DNA from: Achromobacter arsenitoxydans SY8
Lineage (GTDB): Bacteria; Pseudomonadota; Gammaproteobacteria; Burkholderiales; Burkholderiaceae_B
Length of the DNA stretch: 64,000 nt
NCBI RefSeq assembly: GCF_000236785.1
Contig: NZ_AGUF01000021.1
Location: 1 to 64,000, forward strand
Reading direction: 5' to 3'
A model generated the notes under the pieces. It was not told the origin of the DNA, made no database searches, and saw nothing but the letters and a program-made list of their open reading frames with translations. A program made the position numbers and the translations under genes. Below, in pieces: positions 33,557-43,024 of this stretch. How positions within the stretch are numbered: position 1 is the first letter of the stretch; every line of letters starts with the position of its first letter.

Positions 33557-35080
33557 TTAGTCTTCACGGCGCAGGTGCGGGAAGAGGATGACGTCGCGGA
33601 TGCTGGGGCTGTCGGTCAGCAGCATGACCAGGCGGTCGATGCCGATGCCGCAGCCGCCCGTCGGGGGCATGCCGTATTCCAGCGCGCGGATGTAGTCGGC
33701 GTCATAGAACATGGCTTCTTCGTCGCCGGCGTCCTTGGCTTCGACCTGCGAGCGGAAGCGTTCCGCCTGGTCTTCGGGGTCGTTCAGTTCCGAGAAGCCG
33801 TTGGCGATTTCGCGGCCGGTCATGAAGAGCTCGAAGCGCTCGGTGATGCCTTCGCGGGTATCCGAGGCGCGCGCCAGGGGCGAGACTTCCACCGGATAGT
33901 CGATGATGTAGGTGGGGTTCCAGAGCTTGGCTTCGGCGGTCTCTTCGAAGAGCGCCAGCTGCAGCGCGCCCAGGCCGGCGCGCGACAGCACGGGGCCGTC
34001 GGCGTCCGCGCCCAGCTTCTTCAGTTCGGCGCGCACGAAGGCCGCGTCGTCGAGCTGCGCCTGGGTGTAGCCGTCGGTGTACTTGAGGATGGCTTCGCAG
34101 ATGGTCAGGCGGTCGAAGGGCTTGGACAGGTCCAGCTCGCGTTCCTGGTAGGTCAGGACGGCGCTGCCGGTGGCCGAGATGGCGGCCTGGCGGATCAGCT
34201 CTTCGGTGAAGTCCATGAGCCAGCGGTAGTCCGCGAAGGCTGCGTAGAACTCCATCATCGTGAATTCGGGGTTGTGGCGCGGGCTGACGCCCTCGTTGCG
34301 GAAGTTGCGGTTGACTTCGAAGACGCGTTCGAAGCCGCCCACGATCAGGCGCTTGAGGTAGAGCTCGGGCGCGATGCGCAGGAACATTTCCATGTCCAGC
34401 GCATTGTGGTGCGTGACGAAGGGCTTGGCCGCCGCGCCGCCCGGGATCGGGTGGAGCATCGGGGTTTCGACTTCAAGAAAGCCCGCGTTCAGCATGAACT
34501 GGCGGATGCTGCCCACGGCCTTGCTGCGCGCCTCGAATGTGCGGCGCGTGGCGTCCGTCATAATGAGGTCGACGTAGCGCTGGCGGTAGCGCAGTTCCTG
34601 GTCGGCCACGCCGTGGAACTTGTCCGGCAGGGGGCGCAGGGACTTGGACAGCAGGCGCGCCGTGGCGGCGTGCACCGACAGTTCGCCCTTGTTGGTCTTG
34701 AAGACCGACCCTTCGACCGCGATGATGTCGCCGATGTCCCATTGCTTGAACGCGGCGTAGTTGTCTTCGCCCAGCGTGCCGCGGTCCAGGTAGATCTGGA
34801 TGCGGCCGGTGCTGTCCTGCAGCGTGGCGAAGCTGGCCTTGCCCATGACGCGCTTGAGCATCATGCGGCCGGCGACCTTGACGGTAACGGCGGCGGCGGC
34901 CAGGGCTTCCTGCTCCTCGCCGTCGTACTTGTCATGCAGGGCGGCGGCGCGGGCGTCCGGAACGAAATCGTTGGGGTACGCGACCCCGGCTTCGCGCAGT
35001 TTGGCCAGCTTGGCGCGCCGTTCGGCGATCAAGCGGTTTTCGTCCTGGGCGGGAGCCGGAGTGGTCGAGTGGTCGGTCAT
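33557..35080 (-). CDS. lysS: Lysyl-tRNA synthetase, class II
   Basis: The 507-residue product charges tRNA-Lys. It has an N-terminal OB-fold anticodon-binding domain ([23 protein letters not shown]), class II motif 2 ([12 protein letters not shown]) and motif 3 ([15 protein letters not shown]). An unusual N-terminal tail of about 20 residues is rich in Thr, Pro and Ala. ATG 35080 is the first start of the frame. It lies 12 bases after the SDR stop. prfB and lysS are neighbours in many proteobacteria, here with an SDR between them. Confidence 0.97.
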   Translation of the reverse strand: MTDHSTTPAPAQDENRLIAERRAKLAKLREAGVAYPNDFVPDARAAALHDKYDGEEQEALAAAAVTVKVAGRMMLKRVMGKASFATLQDSTGRIQIYLDRGTLGEDNYAAFKQWDIGDIIAVEGSVFKTNKGELSVHAATARLLSKSLRPLPDKFHGVADQELRYRQRYVDLIMTDATRRTFEARSKAVGSIRQFMLNAGFLEVETPMLHPIPGGAAAKPFVTHHNALDMEMFLRIAPELYLKRLIVGGFERVFEVNRNFRNEGVSPRHNPEFTMMEFYAAFADYRWLMDFTEELIRQAAISATGSAVLTYQERELDLSKPFDRLTICEAILKYTDGYTQAQLDDAAFVRAELKKLGADADGPVLSRAGLGALQLALFEETAEAKLWNPTYIIDYPVEVSPLARASDTREGITERFELFMTGREIANGFSELNDPEDQAERFRSQVEAKDAGDEEAMFYDADYIRALEYGMPPTGGCGIGIDRLVMLLTDSPSIRDVILFPHLRRED

Positions 35081-35092
35081 GGTGGGGAAGGA

Positions 35093-35848
35093 TCAGTCGT
35101 AATTGCGGATGTCGTCGATTTCGGTCGTGCCGAAATCTTCGCGATCCAGGTAGGCGAGGATGCGGGAGGCGACGTTGGCGGGCGAGGACAGCTTGCCGGT
35201 CGCGTGGAAGTCCTGGAACTTGGCCAGCGCCGGGAAGCTGGCGGGATCGCTGGCGCGGATGGCCACCTGCATGTCGGTGTCGACGATGCCGGGGGCCAGC
35301 GCGACGATGCGGGCGCCGTCTTCGCCTTGTTCCTGCTTGACCACGCGCGCATGCATGTCCAGCGCGGCCTTGGTGGCGCAGTACACGCCCCAGCCGGCGT
35401 TCGGGTTGCGGCCCGCGCCGGAGGAGATGTTCAGCACGCGGCGGTCGGCCTTGATGTCCGCCACGGCGGCCAGGAAGCGCGCGGTGAGCAGCATGACGGC
35501 GGTGACGTTCAGGTTGAAGGCGGCGGTGATGGCCGCGGCGTCGGTGAGCGCGTCGGTGCGCGCCACGGGGTGCACCGTGCCCGCGTTGTTGATCAGCAGA
35601 TAGCGCTTGGCGTCGCGCGGGAGCGCAGCGCAGATGCGTTCGGCGGCGGATTCGGCCGCGCTCAGGTCCGAGAGGTCCACGGACAGCTGTTCCAGCTGCG
35701 CGTCCTGCGAGCGCGCGTAGGCGGCGAGCTCGGGGTCTTCGCGGCGCGCCAGGGTGATCAGGCGGGTGCCGGGCTTGGCCAGGCCGCGCGCCATGGCGGC
35801 GCCGATGCCGCGGGATGCGCCGGTCAGGATTGCGATGGTGTCAGACAT
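35093..35848 (-). CDS. Short-chain dehydrogenase/reductase (sepiapterin/benzil reductase-like)
   Basis: The 251-residue SDR has the NAD(P)-binding motif TGASRGIGAAMARGL near the N-terminus, NNAGT in the middle, and the catalytic YCATKAALD preceded by serine in NISSGAGRN. These define a classical SDR. The local sequence resembles the YueD/sepiapterin-reductase group that reduces ketones. The substrate is unknown. It sits between prfB and lysS with short gaps (42 and 12 bases), so it is probably co-transcribed with them. Confidence 0.88.
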   Translation of the reverse strand: MSDTIAILTGASRGIGAAMARGLAKPGTRLITLARREDPELAAYARSQDAQLEQLSVDLSDLSAAESAAERICAALPRDAKRYLLINNAGTVHPVARTDALTDAAAITAAFNLNVTAVMLLTARFLAAVADIKADRRVLNISSGAGRNPNAGWGVYCATKAALDMHARVVKQEQGEDGARIVALAPGIVDTDMQVAIRASDPASFPALAKFQDFHATGKLSSPANVASRILAYLDREDFGTTEIDDIRNYD

Positions 35849-35890
35849 TCGTGGACCTCGGGGTGCGTGAGCGGGGAAGAATCGCGGAAC

Positions 35891-36995
35891 TTAGACGCCT
35901 TGCTTCAGGCTGGCCTGGATGAAGGGATCCAGGTCGCCGTCCAGCACTTTCTGCGTATTTGAGATTTCGACGTTCGTGCGCAGGTCCTTGATGCGGCTCT
36001 GGTCCAGCACGTAGGAACGGATCTGGTGGCCCCAGCCCACATCGGTCTTGGAGTCTTCCAGCTTCTGCTGTTCGGCCATGCGGTTGCGCATTTCCAGTTC
36101 GTAGAGCTTGGACTTCAGCATCTGCATGGCTTCGGCGCGGTTGCGGTGCTGCGAACGGTCGTTCTGGCACTGCACGACGATGCCGGTGGGGATGTGGGTC
36201 AGGCGAACCGCCGAGTCGGTCTTGTTGATGTGCTGGCCGCCCGCGCCGGATGCGCGGTAGGTGTCCACGCGCAGGTCGGCGGGGTTCACATCGACTTCGA
36301 ACGAGTCGTCGACTTCCGGATACACGAACACGCTGGCGAACGACGTGTGGCGGCCGCCCGAGGAGTCGAAGGGGCTCTTGCGGACCAGGCGGTGCACGCC
36401 GGTTTCGGTGCGCAGGTAACCGAAGGCGTATTCGCCTTCGATCTTGATCGTGGCCGACTTGATGCCCGCGACTTCGCCGTCGGACTCTTCAAGGACTTCG
36501 GCCTTGAAGCCCTTGCGCTCGGCGTACTTCAGGTACTGGCGCAGCAGCATCGAGGCCCAGTCCTGCGCTTCCGTGCCGCCCGCGCCGGCCTGGATGTCCA
36601 GGAAGCAGTTCAGGGGATCGGCCGGATTGGAGAACATGCGGCGGAACTCAAGGCCTTCGAGCGTTTGCTGGAAGGCGTCGGCGTCCTGCTCGATGGATTC
36701 GAGGGTGGCGCTGTCGTCGTCGGAGGCGGCCAGTTCGAACAGTTCGTTCGAGTCGGCAAGGCCCGCGTTCAGGCTCGTGAGCGTTTCGACCACGTCTTCG
36801 AGCGACTTCTTTTCACGGCCCAGGTCCTGGGCGTGCTTGGGGTCGTTCCAGACGGCCGGGTCTTCGAGTTCGGCGTTTACAACGTGCAGGCGTTCGGCTT
36901 TGGCATCGTAGTCAAAGATACCTCCGTAGAGCCTGTTCGCGCTCCGCGTAGTCGGCGAGGCGGGCTGCGAGCTGGTTCTGACGTTCGGCTTCCAT
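35891..36995 (-). CDS. prfB: Peptide chain release factor 2, with programmed +1 frameshift
   Basis: RF2 releases peptides at UGA and UAA. Codons 1-27 (ATG at 36995, MEAERQNQL...) end at an in-frame TGA at 36914-36912. The message reads CGGAGGTATCTTTGAC there, with a Shine-Dalgarno-like GGAGG upstream of CTT TGA C, the classical RF2 autoregulatory site. A +1 shift skips T36914, and GAC 36913-36911 continues the protein, giving 367 residues in total. The main part holds SPF ([14 protein letters not shown]) for stop-codon recognition and GGQ ([11 protein letters not shown]) for hydrolysis. Read as: 36995..36915 joined to 36913..35891. The gene is followed by the SDR and lysS. Confidence 0.96.
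36905..36925 (-). promoter_or_regulatory. prfB programmed frameshift site
   Basis: On the minus strand GGAGG lies just ahead of TAT-CTT-TGA-C. The internal ribosome binding sequence, slippery CTT and UGA stop are arranged as in E. coli prfB. Scarce RF2 slows termination at UGA and favours the shift, so RF2 controls its own synthesis. Confidence 0.95.
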
Positions 36996-37183
36996 GATGA
37001 TCCTGTCCTGATGACTTTTGTGCGAAACCTGGCATTTTACCGTGGATGGGCCAAGTTGGCGGGCGCATGGCAAGAGAGGGGGGACGGATCGCTTTTTGGG
37101 GTAGACGCGTAGAGGGGGAGAGCCTGTTCAGGTTGCAGGCAACGCCGGGGGATAGTAAAGGGGGGCAGGCGCCTTGTGGCGGG

Positions 37184-37216
37184 CTGCAGAGGCGGCCCGA
37201 GGGGGCGCCTCTGCAG
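37184..37216 (-). terminator. Long stem-loop just downstream of recJ
   Basis: CTGCAGAGGCG (37184-37194) and CGCCTCTGCAG (37206-37216) are perfect 11-base inverted repeats around an 11-base G-rich loop. The element begins eight bases after the recJ stop. No T-run follows on the minus strand, so it may stabilise the 3-prime end or assist Rho rather than act as an intrinsic terminator. The rest of the 228-base gap up to prfB holds no gene I can see. Confidence 0.55.
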
Positions 37217-37223
37217 GTTGCGA

Positions 37224-38924
37224 TCAGCCGGCGTGTTCGATGACCAGCTGCACCGACACCATGCCGTTCCAGACGTTCTGTTCCAGCCGGTAGGCGGCCT
37301 GGATGTGTTCCGGCAGGGATTGGTCGTGGCCGAACCAGATGGCGTCGAAGCGCTGGTGGCCGCGTTCCAGCGACAGCTTCAGGTGTTTTTCGCCGACCAG
37401 GCGCTGGTTGCGCACGACGAACTCGTCCAGGAACAGCGGCGCGGCGAAGCCCGCGCCCCAGACCTGCTGCTGCAGCATGCCGGCCACGTCGGCGTTGGCG
37501 TAGCCCGATTCCAGCGAACCGTCGGTTTCGATCACGGGCTCGAAGGTGTCGCGGCCGGTGAGTTCGCGCACGGCGGCGTCGAAGGCGGGCGCGAACGCGG
37601 CGAAGTCGGCCTTGCCCAGCGTCAGGCCCGCCGCCATGGCGTGGCCGCCGAACTTGCGGATCAGGTTGGGATGGCGCTTGGACACCAGATCCAGCGCGTC
37701 GCGCAGGTGCACGTCGGGAATCGAGCGGCCCGATCCGCGGATCTCGTCGTCGCCGGCGGGCGCGAAGGCCAGGGTGGGGCGCCAGAATTTTTCCTTCAGG
37801 CGCGAGGCCACCAGACCCACGACGCCCTGGTGCCAGCCCGGGTCGAACACGCAGACGGTGGCGCCCGCGGCGGCGTTGGGCTCTTCCATCGCGGCCAGCG
37901 CCTGTTCGCGCATTTCGGCTTCGATCGTGCGGCGTTCGCGGTTGATGTTGTCGAGTTCGCGCGCCATTTCAAGCGCCTGCGCCTCGTCGTCGGTGGTCAG
38001 GCAGGCGATGCCCAGGCTCATGTCGGCCAGCCGGCCGGCCGCGTTGATGCGCGGTCCCAGCGCAAAGCCCAGGTCGAAGCCGTTGGCGCTGCGCGGTTCG
38101 CGCCCGGCGACGGCGAACAGCGCGCGCAGCCCCGGCTGCAGCCGGCCGGCGCGCATGCGCTGCAGGCCCTGCGTGACGAGCAGGCGGTTGTTGGCGTCGA
38201 GCTTGACCACGTCGGCCACCGTGCCCAGCGCGACCAGGTCGGACAGCGCGTCCAGGCGCGGGCCGCCGTCCGGGGCATAGACCCCGCGCCGGCGCAGTTC
38301 GGCGCGCAGGGCCAGCATCATGTAGAAGATGACGCCCACGCCGGCCAGGTTCTTGGACGGGAATCCGCAGCCCGGCTGGTTGGGGTTCACGATGGCGAGG
38401 GCGTCGGGCAGGATGTCGCCCGGCAGGTGGTGGTCGGTGATGACCACGCCGATGCCGGCCGCATTGGCCGCGGCCACGCCGTCGACGCTGGCGATGCCGT
38501 TGTCGACGGTGATGATGATGTCGGGCTTGCCGGCGCGGTGCCGGCAGGCCAGGTCCACCACGGCCGGCGACAGGCCGTAGCCGGTCTCGAAGCGGTTGGG
38601 CACCAGGAAGTCGACGTCGGCGCCCATGGCGGACAGCGCGCGCAGGCCGACGGCGCAGGCTGTGGCGCCGTCGCAGTCGTAGTCGGCCACGATCAGCAGC
38701 TTCTTGCCGGCCTGAATGGCGTCGGCCAGTACGCCGGCGGCGTGCGCCGAATGCGTGAGGCCGGCGGGCGGCAGCAGCGACGGCCAGGCCAGCCGGGTCT
38801 GGTCAGGATGCGTGACGCCGCGCGCGGCCCACAGGCGCGCCAGCAGGGGATGGATGCCCGAGGCTTCCAGGACGTGACAGGCGGCCAGGTCGGCCGGACG
38901 GATCGTTAAGCGGGGTGAGACCAC
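37224..38924 (-). CDS. recJ: Single-stranded-DNA-specific exonuclease RecJ
   Basis: RecJ degrades single-stranded DNA 5-prime to 3-prime in recombination and mismatch repair. The 566-residue product has DHH-family motifs: VADYDCDGATA (79-89), TVDNGIAS (139-146), TDHH (163-166), and the DHHA1 motif FGGHAMAAGLTL. The start is a GTG at 38924, which overlaps the stop of the upstream gene by 19 bases; no ATG fits the conserved start. The pair is therefore translationally linked. Confidence 0.95.
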   Translation of the reverse strand: MVSPRLTIRPADLAACHVLEASGIHPLLARLWAARGVTHPDQTRLAWPSLLPPAGLTHSAHAAGVLADAIQAGKKLLIVADYDCDGATACAVGLRALSAMGADVDFLVPNRFETGYGLSPAVVDLACRHRAGKPDIIITVDNGIASVDGVAAANAAGIGVVITDHHLPGDILPDALAIVNPNQPGCGFPSKNLAGVGVIFYMMLALRAELRRRGVYAPDGGPRLDALSDLVALGTVADVVKLDANNRLLVTQGLQRMRAGRLQPGLRALFAVAGREPRSANGFDLGFALGPRINAAGRLADMSLGIACLTTDDEAQALEMARELDNINRERRTIEAEMREQALAAMEEPNAAAGATVCVFDPGWHQGVVGLVASRLKEKFWRPTLAFAPAGDDEIRGSGRSIPDVHLRDALDLVSKRHPNLIRKFGGHAMAAGLTLGKADFAAFAPAFDAAVRELTGRDTFEPVIETDGSLESGYANADVAGMLQQQVWGAGFAAPLFLDEFVVRNQRLVGEKHLKLSLERGHQRFDAIWFGHDQSLPEHIQAAYRLEQNVWNGMVSVQLVIEHAG

Positions 38925-39847
38925 CAGGCGCTCCAGTTTTTCTTGGGCGCGGGCAGCAAGCCGAGCAGGCCCCCGCGCGGTTTCAGGTCCAGGGCGACCT
39001 TGCGGTCATTGCCCAGCAGCAGCAATTCCATAGGCGTGGCGGGCAGGCCCTTGGCGCCGGCCAGCGGGCGCAGGTGCTGCGCGTCGAGTTCGGCCAGGGC
39101 GTCCAGCCAGGCGGCCCAGTCGCCGGCGCGCTGGGGCGCGTCCAGGCTGGTCAGCAGTTGCGCGGACCCGGCGGGCGCGGCGTTCCAGGGCGTGCCGCCG
39201 CCATACAGCCACAGCGCGTTGACCGGGGGCAGGCCGCGCGCCGCGCGGTCGTCGTTGACGGGGTGGTTGTGCCACGCCATCTGTATTTCGTTGAGCAGGC
39301 GGCGCCACGGGCGTGTTTCCGCATCCTGGCGCCACCATTCGTTCAGGCGCTGTCCGGCCACGGCCATCGGGCTGGCGGTCTGCGGGCGCAGGCCCTCCGG
39401 CAGCCGCAGGCGCCAGCGCTCGGGCGACAGGGCTTCGACCGCGAAGCCGGTATCTTCGAACAGCGGGCGGGCCGTTTCCAGCAGGGCGGCGGTTTCCTGT
39501 GCGAGCAAGTCCATCGCGCCGGGATCGAGCAGGGTGGCCTGGTCCGTGCCCAGCGCCAGATGGACCAGCTCGGCCAGCCACACGGCCTGTCCGTCATCCG
39601 GGCCGCCGGCTAGCAGCGGACCCAGCCCCGCGCCTTGCAGCAGGCCCGGTTCGGGAACGTAACCGGCGCGTTCGAGCTGCCAGGATTCGAACGCCGTGCA
39701 GCCGTGCGCGCGCAGGTCGTAGGCCTGGGGCCGCGCGGCGGCGGCCTGTAGCCAGCCGTGCAGGGTGGGTGCGCGCTCAGGCAGCAGCTTGGCCAGTTCG
39801 GCGGCGACGGGAAGGTCGGGCAGGGCGCCCGGAATGACGATCAGCAT
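38906..39847 (-). CDS. RpfE-like conserved protein upstream of recJ
   Basis: This 313-residue protein begins MLIVIPGALPDLPVAAELAKLLPE. It has a central WRRLLNEIQMAWHNHPVNDDRAARGLPPVNALWLYGGGTPW region, interrupted by variable Ala/Leu-rich stretches. I recall this pattern for the RpfE / predicted cofactor-independent phosphoglycerate-mutase-like family that lies next to recJ in Xanthomonas and betaproteobacteria. The biochemical function is not established. An upstream in-frame start at 39904 would add 19 non-conserved residues, so ATG 39847 is preferred. The stop lies inside the recJ start region. Confidence 0.68.
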   Translation of the reverse strand: MLIVIPGALPDLPVAAELAKLLPERAPTLHGWLQAAAARPQAYDLRAHGCTAFESWQLERAGYVPEPGLLQGAGLGPLLAGGPDDGQAVWLAELVHLALGTDQATLLDPGAMDLLAQETAALLETARPLFEDTGFAVEALSPERWRLRLPEGLRPQTASPMAVAGQRLNEWWRQDAETRPWRRLLNEIQMAWHNHPVNDDRAARGLPPVNALWLYGGGTPWNAAPAGSAQLLTSLDAPQRAGDWAAWLDALAELDAQHLRPLAGAKGLPATPMELLLLGNDRKVALDLKPRGGLLGLLPAPKKNWSAWWSHPA

Positions 39848-39977
39848 GGCCGCGATTGTAGACCGCGGCGAGATGGGGAACTTAGCGGCGCGGCCGACTG
39901 CCATACGTTGTCACGCCTGGTCTTCCAACCGCACATCCGCGGGAAGATTTTCGGGCGGTTAATGCAATAATGCGCAC

Positions 39978-41258
39978 GTGCTGAAAATACCCTACGAACT
40001 ATGGATAGGCGCCCGCTATGCCGGGTTGGCCCGAATCCGCCAGCGACGCGGGCGCCGCGATCGCTTCATCTCCTTCATCGCCGCCAGTTCCATGGCCGGC
40101 ATCGCGTTGGGCGTCGCTGCCCTGATCGTGGTGCTGTCCGTCATGAACGGGTTTCAGAAGGAAGTGCGCGACCGCATGCTGTCGGTGCTGCCGCACATTG
40201 AACTCTATATACCCGGCGCCTTGCCGGAGCGGGTGCTGGAGCAGTGGCAGCAGTTCGCCACCGCCGCCGAACGCAACCCCGAGGTCAAGGCGGGCGCGCC
40301 CTTCGTGGCGGCCCAGGGCATGCTGGTGCGGGGACAGTCCCTGCGGGGCGCCCAGGTGCGCGGCATCGACCCGGCCACCGAGGGCAACGTGTCCGATCTG
40401 CCCCGGCAGATGGTGGCGGGCAAGCTGACCGACCTCAAGCCCGGCGGCTTCGGCGTGGTGCTGGGCAACGAACTGGCTGACGGCATGGGCGTCAAGGTGG
40501 GCGACACGCTGCTGATGATGGCGCCGCAGGGCTCGATCAGCCCGGCGGGCTTTGCGCCGCGCATGCGCCAGTTCACCGTGGTGGGCGTGTTTTCGTCCGG
40601 CCACTATGAATACGATTCGTCGCTGGCGTTCGTCGACAACGAAGACGCGGCCCGCGTGTTCCGCGAAAGCGGCACGGCTGGCGTGCGCCTGCGGATCGCC
40701 GACATGCAGAAGGCCCCCGAAGTGGCGGCCGAACTGCGCAACGTCCTGCCGCCGTACGTGATGGCCAGCGACTGGTCGCGCAACAACCGCACGTGGTTCG
40801 CGGCGGTGCAGACCGAAAAGCGCATGATGTTCCTGATCCTGGCGCTGATCGTCGCGGTGGCGGCGTTCAATCTGCTGTCGTCGCTGGTCATGGCCGTGAA
40901 GGACAAGCAATCGGATATCGCCATCCTGCGCACGCTGGGTGCGGGGCCGGGCGAAGTGGCGCGCATCTTCCTGGTGCAAGGCGCGTTGATCGGCGTGATC
41001 GGCACCCTGCTGGGCGTGGCCGGCGGCATCGCCATCGCCTACAACGTCGACGTGATCGTGCCTTTCATCGAACGCATGCTGGGCGTGCATTTCCTGCCGC
41101 GCGAAATCTATTTCATCAGCGCGCTGCCGTCCGATCCCCAGGTGGGCGACATCGTCACGATCGGCGTGACGTCGCTGGTGCTGTCGCTGCTGGCGACCTT
41201 GTATCCCAGCTGGCGCGCTTCGCGCCTGCAACCCGCACAGGTGCTGCGCCATGACTGA
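39978..41258 (+). CDS. lolC: Lipoprotein-releasing system transmembrane protein (LolC/LolE family)
   Basis: The Lol ABC complex extracts lipoproteins from the inner membrane for delivery to LolA. The 426-residue product has helix 1 at about 37-60 (FISFIAASSMAGIALGVAALIVVLSVMNGF split by its core), a periplasmic MacB-like domain to about residue 270, then three C-terminal helices with the family motif AVKDKQSDIAILRTLGA. The start is a GTG at 39978. It overlaps lolD by eight bases. Only one such gene is present, so the complex is probably a homodimer of this protein with LolD, as in bacteria that have a single LolF-type subunit. Confidence 0.93.
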   Translation: MLKIPYELWIGARYAGLARIRQRRGRRDRFISFIAASSMAGIALGVAALIVVLSVMNGFQKEVRDRMLSVLPHIELYIPGALPERVLEQWQQFATAAERNPEVKAGAPFVAAQGMLVRGQSLRGAQVRGIDPATEGNVSDLPRQMVAGKLTDLKPGGFGVVLGNELADGMGVKVGDTLLMMAPQGSISPAGFAPRMRQFTVVGVFSSGHYEYDSSLAFVDNEDAARVFRESGTAGVRLRIADMQKAPEVAAELRNVLPPYVMASDWSRNNRTWFAAVQTEKRMMFLILALIVAVAAFNLLSSLVMAVKDKQSDIAILRTLGAGPGEVARIFLVQGALIGVIGTLLGVAGGIAIAYNVDVIVPFIERMLGVHFLPREIYFISALPSDPQVGDIVTIGVTSLVLSLLATLYPSWRASRLQPAQVLRHD

Positions 41259-41940
41259 TACCCTGACGCCAGCCCTGCAGGCCGAAAACATCATCAAGGT
41301 CTACGATGAGGGTCCGGCCCGCATCGAAGTCCTGAGCAACGTCAGCCTGTCCGTGGCGCGCGGCGAGATGGTCGCCATCGTGGGCGCGTCGGGCTCGGGC
41401 AAGAGCACGCTGCTGCACATCCTGGGCCTGCTGGACGTACCCACCAGCGGTTCGGTGTCCGTCGACGGACAACTGGCCGTCGGCCTGTCCGAGGCCAGGA
41501 AAAGCGCGGTGCGCAACCGCAGCCTGGGCTTCGTCTACCAGTTCCACCACCTGCTGGCCGAGTTCTCGGCGCTGGACAACGTGGCGATGCCGCTGATCGT
41601 GCGCCGCGAGAACCGCGACAAGGCGCGCCAGGCGGCACACGAGGTCCTGAAGCTGGTGGGCCTGTCCGCCCGCGAAGGCCATTTCCCCGGGCAACTGTCC
41701 GGCGGCGAACGGCAGCGGGTCGCACTGGCGCGCGCGCTGGTCACGCGGCCGGTGTGCGTGCTGGCCGACGAACCCACGGGCAACCTGGACCGGCACACCG
41801 CGCACAATATGTTCGAACTGCTCACCCGGGTGAACCAGGAGTCGGGCACGGCATTTGCCATCGTGACCCACGATCCCGAACTGGCTGCCCGCGCGGACCG
41901 CCAATTGCTGATGGAAAACGGCCGCCTGGTTTCGGGTTGA
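41251..41940 (+). CDS. lolD: Lipoprotein-releasing system ATP-binding protein
   Basis: The 229-residue ATPase has Walker A GASGSGKST, signature LSGGERQRVALARAL, Walker B VLADEPTGNLD, and the MacB/LolD-type insert SLGFVYQFHHLLAEFSALDNVAMPL, which contacts the LolC coupling helix. It overlaps lolC by eight bases. It powers lipoprotein release from the inner membrane. Confidence 0.95.
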   Translation: MTDTLTPALQAENIIKVYDEGPARIEVLSNVSLSVARGEMVAIVGASGSGKSTLLHILGLLDVPTSGSVSVDGQLAVGLSEARKSAVRNRSLGFVYQFHHLLAEFSALDNVAMPLIVRRENRDKARQAAHEVLKLVGLSAREGHFPGQLSGGERQRVALARALVTRPVCVLADEPTGNLDRHTAHNMFELLTRVNQESGTAFAIVTHDPELAARADRQLLMENGRLVSG

Positions 41941-41990
41941 TTCCCGTCTGGTCCGGACGGGCGGATAATCCGGGCCAGGAGGACGCGCCC

Positions 41991-42809
41991 ATGCTTATCG
42001 ACACCCACTGCCATCTGGACGCCCCGGAGTTCGACGCCGACCGCGAGCAGGTGGCGGACCATGCCGTCCAGGCCGGGGTCCAATCCATCGTCATTCCCGC
42101 GGTCGAGCGCGCCAATTTCGCGGTGGTGCGCGACCTGGCCGGCAAGATCGCCGGGGGCGCGTACGCCCTGGGCATCCATCCCCTGTATGTGCAGCGCGCG
42201 GACGACGCGGACCTGGATGCGTTGCGCGTGGCGATCCGGGAATCGCTGGGCGATCCCCGCTTTGTCGCCATCGGCGAAATCGGCCTGGATTTCTTCGTGC
42301 CGGAAATTGCCACCGGAGAACCGCGCGAGCGCCAGGAACGGTTCTATGCCGCGCAACTGGCCATGGCTGCCGAGTTCCGGCTGCCCGTGCTGCTGCACGT
42401 GCGCAAATCCCAGGACATTCTGCTCAAGCACCTGCGCCGGCATGGCCCCATCGGCGGGATCGCGCACGCCTTCAACGGCAGCGCCCAGCAGGCGCAGGCG
42501 TTCGTCGAACACGGCTTCGCACTGGGCATGGGCGGCGCCATGACCTACGAGCGCGCGCTCCAGATCCGCCGCCACGCGGTGGACGTGGGCCTGGAGCACC
42601 TGGTGCTGGAAACCGACGCGCCCGATATCCCTCCCGCCTGGCTGCACCCGCCTGAGCGCCGCAACCGTCCCGGCGAACTGGCGCGCATCGCCCAGGTGCT
42701 GGCGCAATTGCGCGGGATCACGCCGGAGCAGGTGGCGCACGCCACCACCGCCAACGCCATGCGCGTCCTGCCGCGCCTGCCTGCCGCCATTCTGGCCGGC
42801 GCCGACTGA
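41991..42809 (+). CDS. TatD-family metal-dependent hydrolase / DNase
   Basis: The 272-residue TIM-barrel protein starts MLIDTHCHLDAPEFD, with the HxH metal motif. It also has IGEIGLDFF, VLLHVRKSQD, GIAHAFNGS and LVLETDAPDIPP, the ligand-bearing strands of the TatD family. Such proteins cleave DNA 3-prime to 5-prime, or remove D-amino acids from tRNA-like substrates; the role here is not fixed. ATG 41991 has CCAGGAGG upstream. The gap of 50 bases after lolD suggests it can be co-transcribed with lolCD. Confidence 0.92.
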   Translation: MLIDTHCHLDAPEFDADREQVADHAVQAGVQSIVIPAVERANFAVVRDLAGKIAGGAYALGIHPLYVQRADDADLDALRVAIRESLGDPRFVAIGEIGLDFFVPEIATGEPRERQERFYAAQLAMAAEFRLPVLLHVRKSQDILLKHLRRHGPIGGIAHAFNGSAQQAQAFVEHGFALGMGGAMTYERALQIRRHAVDVGLEHLVLETDAPDIPPAWLHPPERRNRPGELARIAQVLAQLRGITPEQVAHATTANAMRVLPRLPAAILAGAD

Positions 42810-42922
42810 CAATCCGACCCCGCTTGATCGCTGCGCGATAACGTATGTTGTCGCGCAGATGCATCATTTTTATCGGACTAGTCTGAAATCTTTCATATTT
42901 CTTAAAAAAAGCTGACTTAAAG

Positions 42923-42951
42923 TTGAATCAAATAATGGGAATACATATCAT
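42923..42951 (+). promoter_or_regulatory. Promoter with Fur-like box of the first TonB receptor gene
   Basis: TTGAAT (42923-42928) and TATCAT (42946-42951) are 17 bases apart, a good sigma-70 promoter. The spacer and -10 hold AATAATGGGAATACATATC (42931-42949), which matches 13 of 19 positions of the Fur consensus. Repression by iron-loaded Fur is inferred. Confidence 0.65.
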
Positions 42952-42990
42952 TGCCGTTCGCTAAAAAACCCAACCAGCGCAGTGCGCGCG

Positions 42991-43016
42991 CCGCCGGTCT
43001 CAGGCGGTTTTTATTT
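42991..43016 (+). terminator. Terminator-like hairpin in the leader of the first TonB receptor gene
   Basis: CCGCC (42991-42995) pairs with GGCGG (43003-43007) around GGTCTCA, and TTTTTATTT follows directly. It sits between the predicted transcription start near 42958 and the ATG at 43025. No Shine-Dalgarno sequence precedes that ATG. It could attenuate the receptor mRNA or make a short leader RNA of about 55-60 bases. Confidence 0.6.
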
Positions 43017-43024
43017 GATTCCCA

